From: Hyphomicrobiales bacterium
GTDB lineage: Bacteria; Pseudomonadota; Alphaproteobacteria; Rhodobacterales; Rhodobacteraceae
Direction: 5' to 3'
Length of the DNA stretch: 7,529 nucleotides
Assembly (NCBI GenBank): GCA_003558415.1
Contig: PWLT01000263.1
Span: forward strand, 1 to 7,529
The notes under the pieces are model-generated. The model was not told the origin of the DNA, ran no database searches, and saw only the letters and a list, made by a program, of their open reading frames with translations. This document shows positions 6,443 through 7,529 of this stretch, piece by piece. Numbering within the stretch: the stretch's first letter is position 1; each line of letters starts with the position of its first letter. The translations under genes were made by a program, and so were the position numbers.

Positions 6443-6459
6443 TGCGGGCCGGGCCCGCA
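6443..6459 (-). other. GC-rich hairpin between valS stop and aminotransferase ribosome site
   Basis: Seventeen bases form a 7-bp perfect stem (TGCGGGC pairing with GCCCGCA) around a 3-base loop. It occupies most of the 36-base gap and ends 2 bases before the ribosome-binding GGAGG of the aminotransferase. No T tract follows, so it is not a normal intrinsic terminator. It could stabilise the 3' end of the valS message or tune initiation of the next gene. Confidence 0.5.
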
Positions 6460-6466
6460 TGTGTGG

Positions 6467-7529
6467 TCAGGCCAGCTCCGCCAGCCGTTCGAGCGCGGCG
6501 CGCAGCTTGGCGGCCTCTTCCTCCTTCAGCGCAAGGTTGGCGCGCGTCTCCTCGACCACCTCCTCGGGTGCGCTGTCGATGAATTTCGGGTTGGAAAGCC
6601 GCCCGCGCAGCCCGCCGAGCTCCTTGTCGAGCTTGGCCAGCGCCTTCTCCAGCCGCGCCGATTCGGCGCCCACATCGATCACATCCGCAAGCGGCAGCGC
6701 AAGGGTGCCGCCCTCCACCGCGACGGTGATGGCGCCCCGGGGCACCTCGGCGGCATCGGTGAGCGCTCCCACCCGCGCCAGCCGTCCGATCAGTGCGGCG
6801 TTGCTGTCCCACGCAGTGCGGCCGCGCGCATCGAGCCCGATGGCGAGAACATCGAGGCGCGCCCCCGCCGGCACCCCCATCTGCGCGCGGGCAGAGCGGA
6901 TCTCCTCGATCACCGCGATCACCCAGCGCATCTCGCGCTCGGCCTGCGGGTCCACCAGCTCGGCGCCGTATTCGGGCCAGTCGGCATGCACGAGCAGCTT
7001 GTCGCGCCGCCCCGTGAGGCCCCACAACTCCTCGGTGACGAAGGGCATGAACGGGTGCAGCAGGATCATGCACTGATCCAGCACCCAGGCCATGGTCGCG
7101 CGGGTCTCTGCCGCCGTGGCCGCGTCGTCGAGCAGGGGTTTGGCGAACTCCACATACCAGTCGCAGACCCGCCCCCATGTGAAGGCATAGAGCGCATTGG
7201 CCGCGTCGTTGAAGCGGTAGGCTTGAAGTGCCGCGTCAACTTCCTCGCGTATCCGCCCGGTTTCACCCAGAATCCAGCGGTTGGCGGTGGCCGTGGCGGT
7301 GGGTGGTGCGGTGCGGGTTTCGTGCCCCTCCCAGACGCCGTTCATCTCGGCAAAGCGGGTGGCGTTCCACAGCTTGGTTGTGAAGTTGCGATAACCCCCG
7401 ATGCGATCCTTCGACAGTTTCAGATCGCGCCCCATCGCCGCCATGGAGGCCAGCGTGAAGCGCACCGCGTCGGCGCCGTAATCCTCGATCAGCTCCAGCG
7501 GGTCGAGCACATTGCCGAGCGACTTCGAC
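6467..7529 (-). CDS. valS: Valyl-tRNA synthetase, C-terminal 353 residues (5' end beyond window)
   Basis: ValRS charges tRNA-Val and edits misactivated threonine. The window edge cuts the gene inside the class I KMSKS loop: the first readable residues are [10 protein letters not shown], followed by [13 protein letters not shown], typical of Ile/Val/Leu synthetases. After it comes the helical anticodon-binding domain (about 25-270 of this fragment) with [13 protein letters not shown], the [24 protein letters not shown] block characteristic of ValRS, and [14 protein letters not shown]. The last about 64 residues form the ValS-specific C-terminal coiled coil that grips the tRNA ([29 protein letters not shown], then a charged helix). 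The HIGH motif, editing domain and the rest of the catalytic core lie outside. The stop is TGA at 6467-6469. The gene is intact where visible and leads the minus-strand series of genes. Confidence 0.96.
   Translation of the reverse strand, partial: SKSLGNVLDPLELIEDYGADAVRFTLASMAAMGRDLKLSKDRIGGYRNFTTKLWNATRFAEMNGVWEGHETRTAPPTATATANRWILGETGRIREEVDAALQAYRFNDAANALYAFTWGRVCDWYVEFAKPLLDDAATAAETRATMAWVLDQCMILLHPFMPFVTEELWGLTGRRDKLLVHADWPEYGAELVDPQAEREMRWVIAVIEEIRSARAQMGVPAGARLDVLAIGLDARGRTAWDSNAALIGRLARVGALTDAAEVPRGAITVAVEGGTLALPLADVIDVGAESARLEKALAKLDKELGGLRGRLSNPKFIDSAPEEVVEETRANLALKEEEAAKLRAALERLAELA

Overview
The window is high-GC DNA from an alphaproteobacterium, most likely a Rhodobacterales (Roseobacter/Rhodobacter-type) species. 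The basis is codon use, protein wording and gene content: a PopZ/DUF2497-type protein beside a TolC homologue, a 107-residue Rhodobacterales-style conserved protein, and alphaproteobacterial-looking EF-P, YgfZ and ValS. This taxonomic call is from recognition, not from a search. The content is mostly conserved chromosomal housekeeping. I see no rRNA, tRNA, CRISPR array, insertion sequence, integrase or phage module.

Left part, + strand: the last ~120 codons of a TolC-family outer-membrane channel gene, interrupted by an in-frame TAG at 60-62. After 72 bases comes a PopZ-like gene (444-1289). A strong hairpin terminator at 1328-1356 separates it from a convergent small conserved gene of unknown function (1407-1730, - strand). 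Between that gene and efp (1945-2508, +) lies a 214-base divergent intergenic region, AT-richer than its surroundings, that carries a spaced 8-base inverted repeat.

Right part, - strand, in transcription order: the 3' part of valS (cut by the window edge inside the KMSKS motif), a HisC-type PLP aminotransferase (gap 36), an MsbA-type ABC exporter half-transporter with a GTG start (gap 133, with a possible promoter), and ygfZ (gap 69). ygfZ converges on efp with only 30 bases between the two stop codons.

Functionally these are separate housekeeping jobs: translation (ValS, EF-P), cell-pole organisation (PopZ-like), Fe-S enzyme maintenance (YgfZ), amino-acid metabolism (aminotransferase) and envelope export (ABC protein, TolC). 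Links worth noting are the tolC-popZ-valS neighbourhood, apparently rearranged here, and the presence of efp near genes with polyproline-encoding stretches. I did not find convincing evidence of a wholly new system. The best leads are the nonsense codon in tolC, the intergenic inverted repeat and the small conserved unknown gene.
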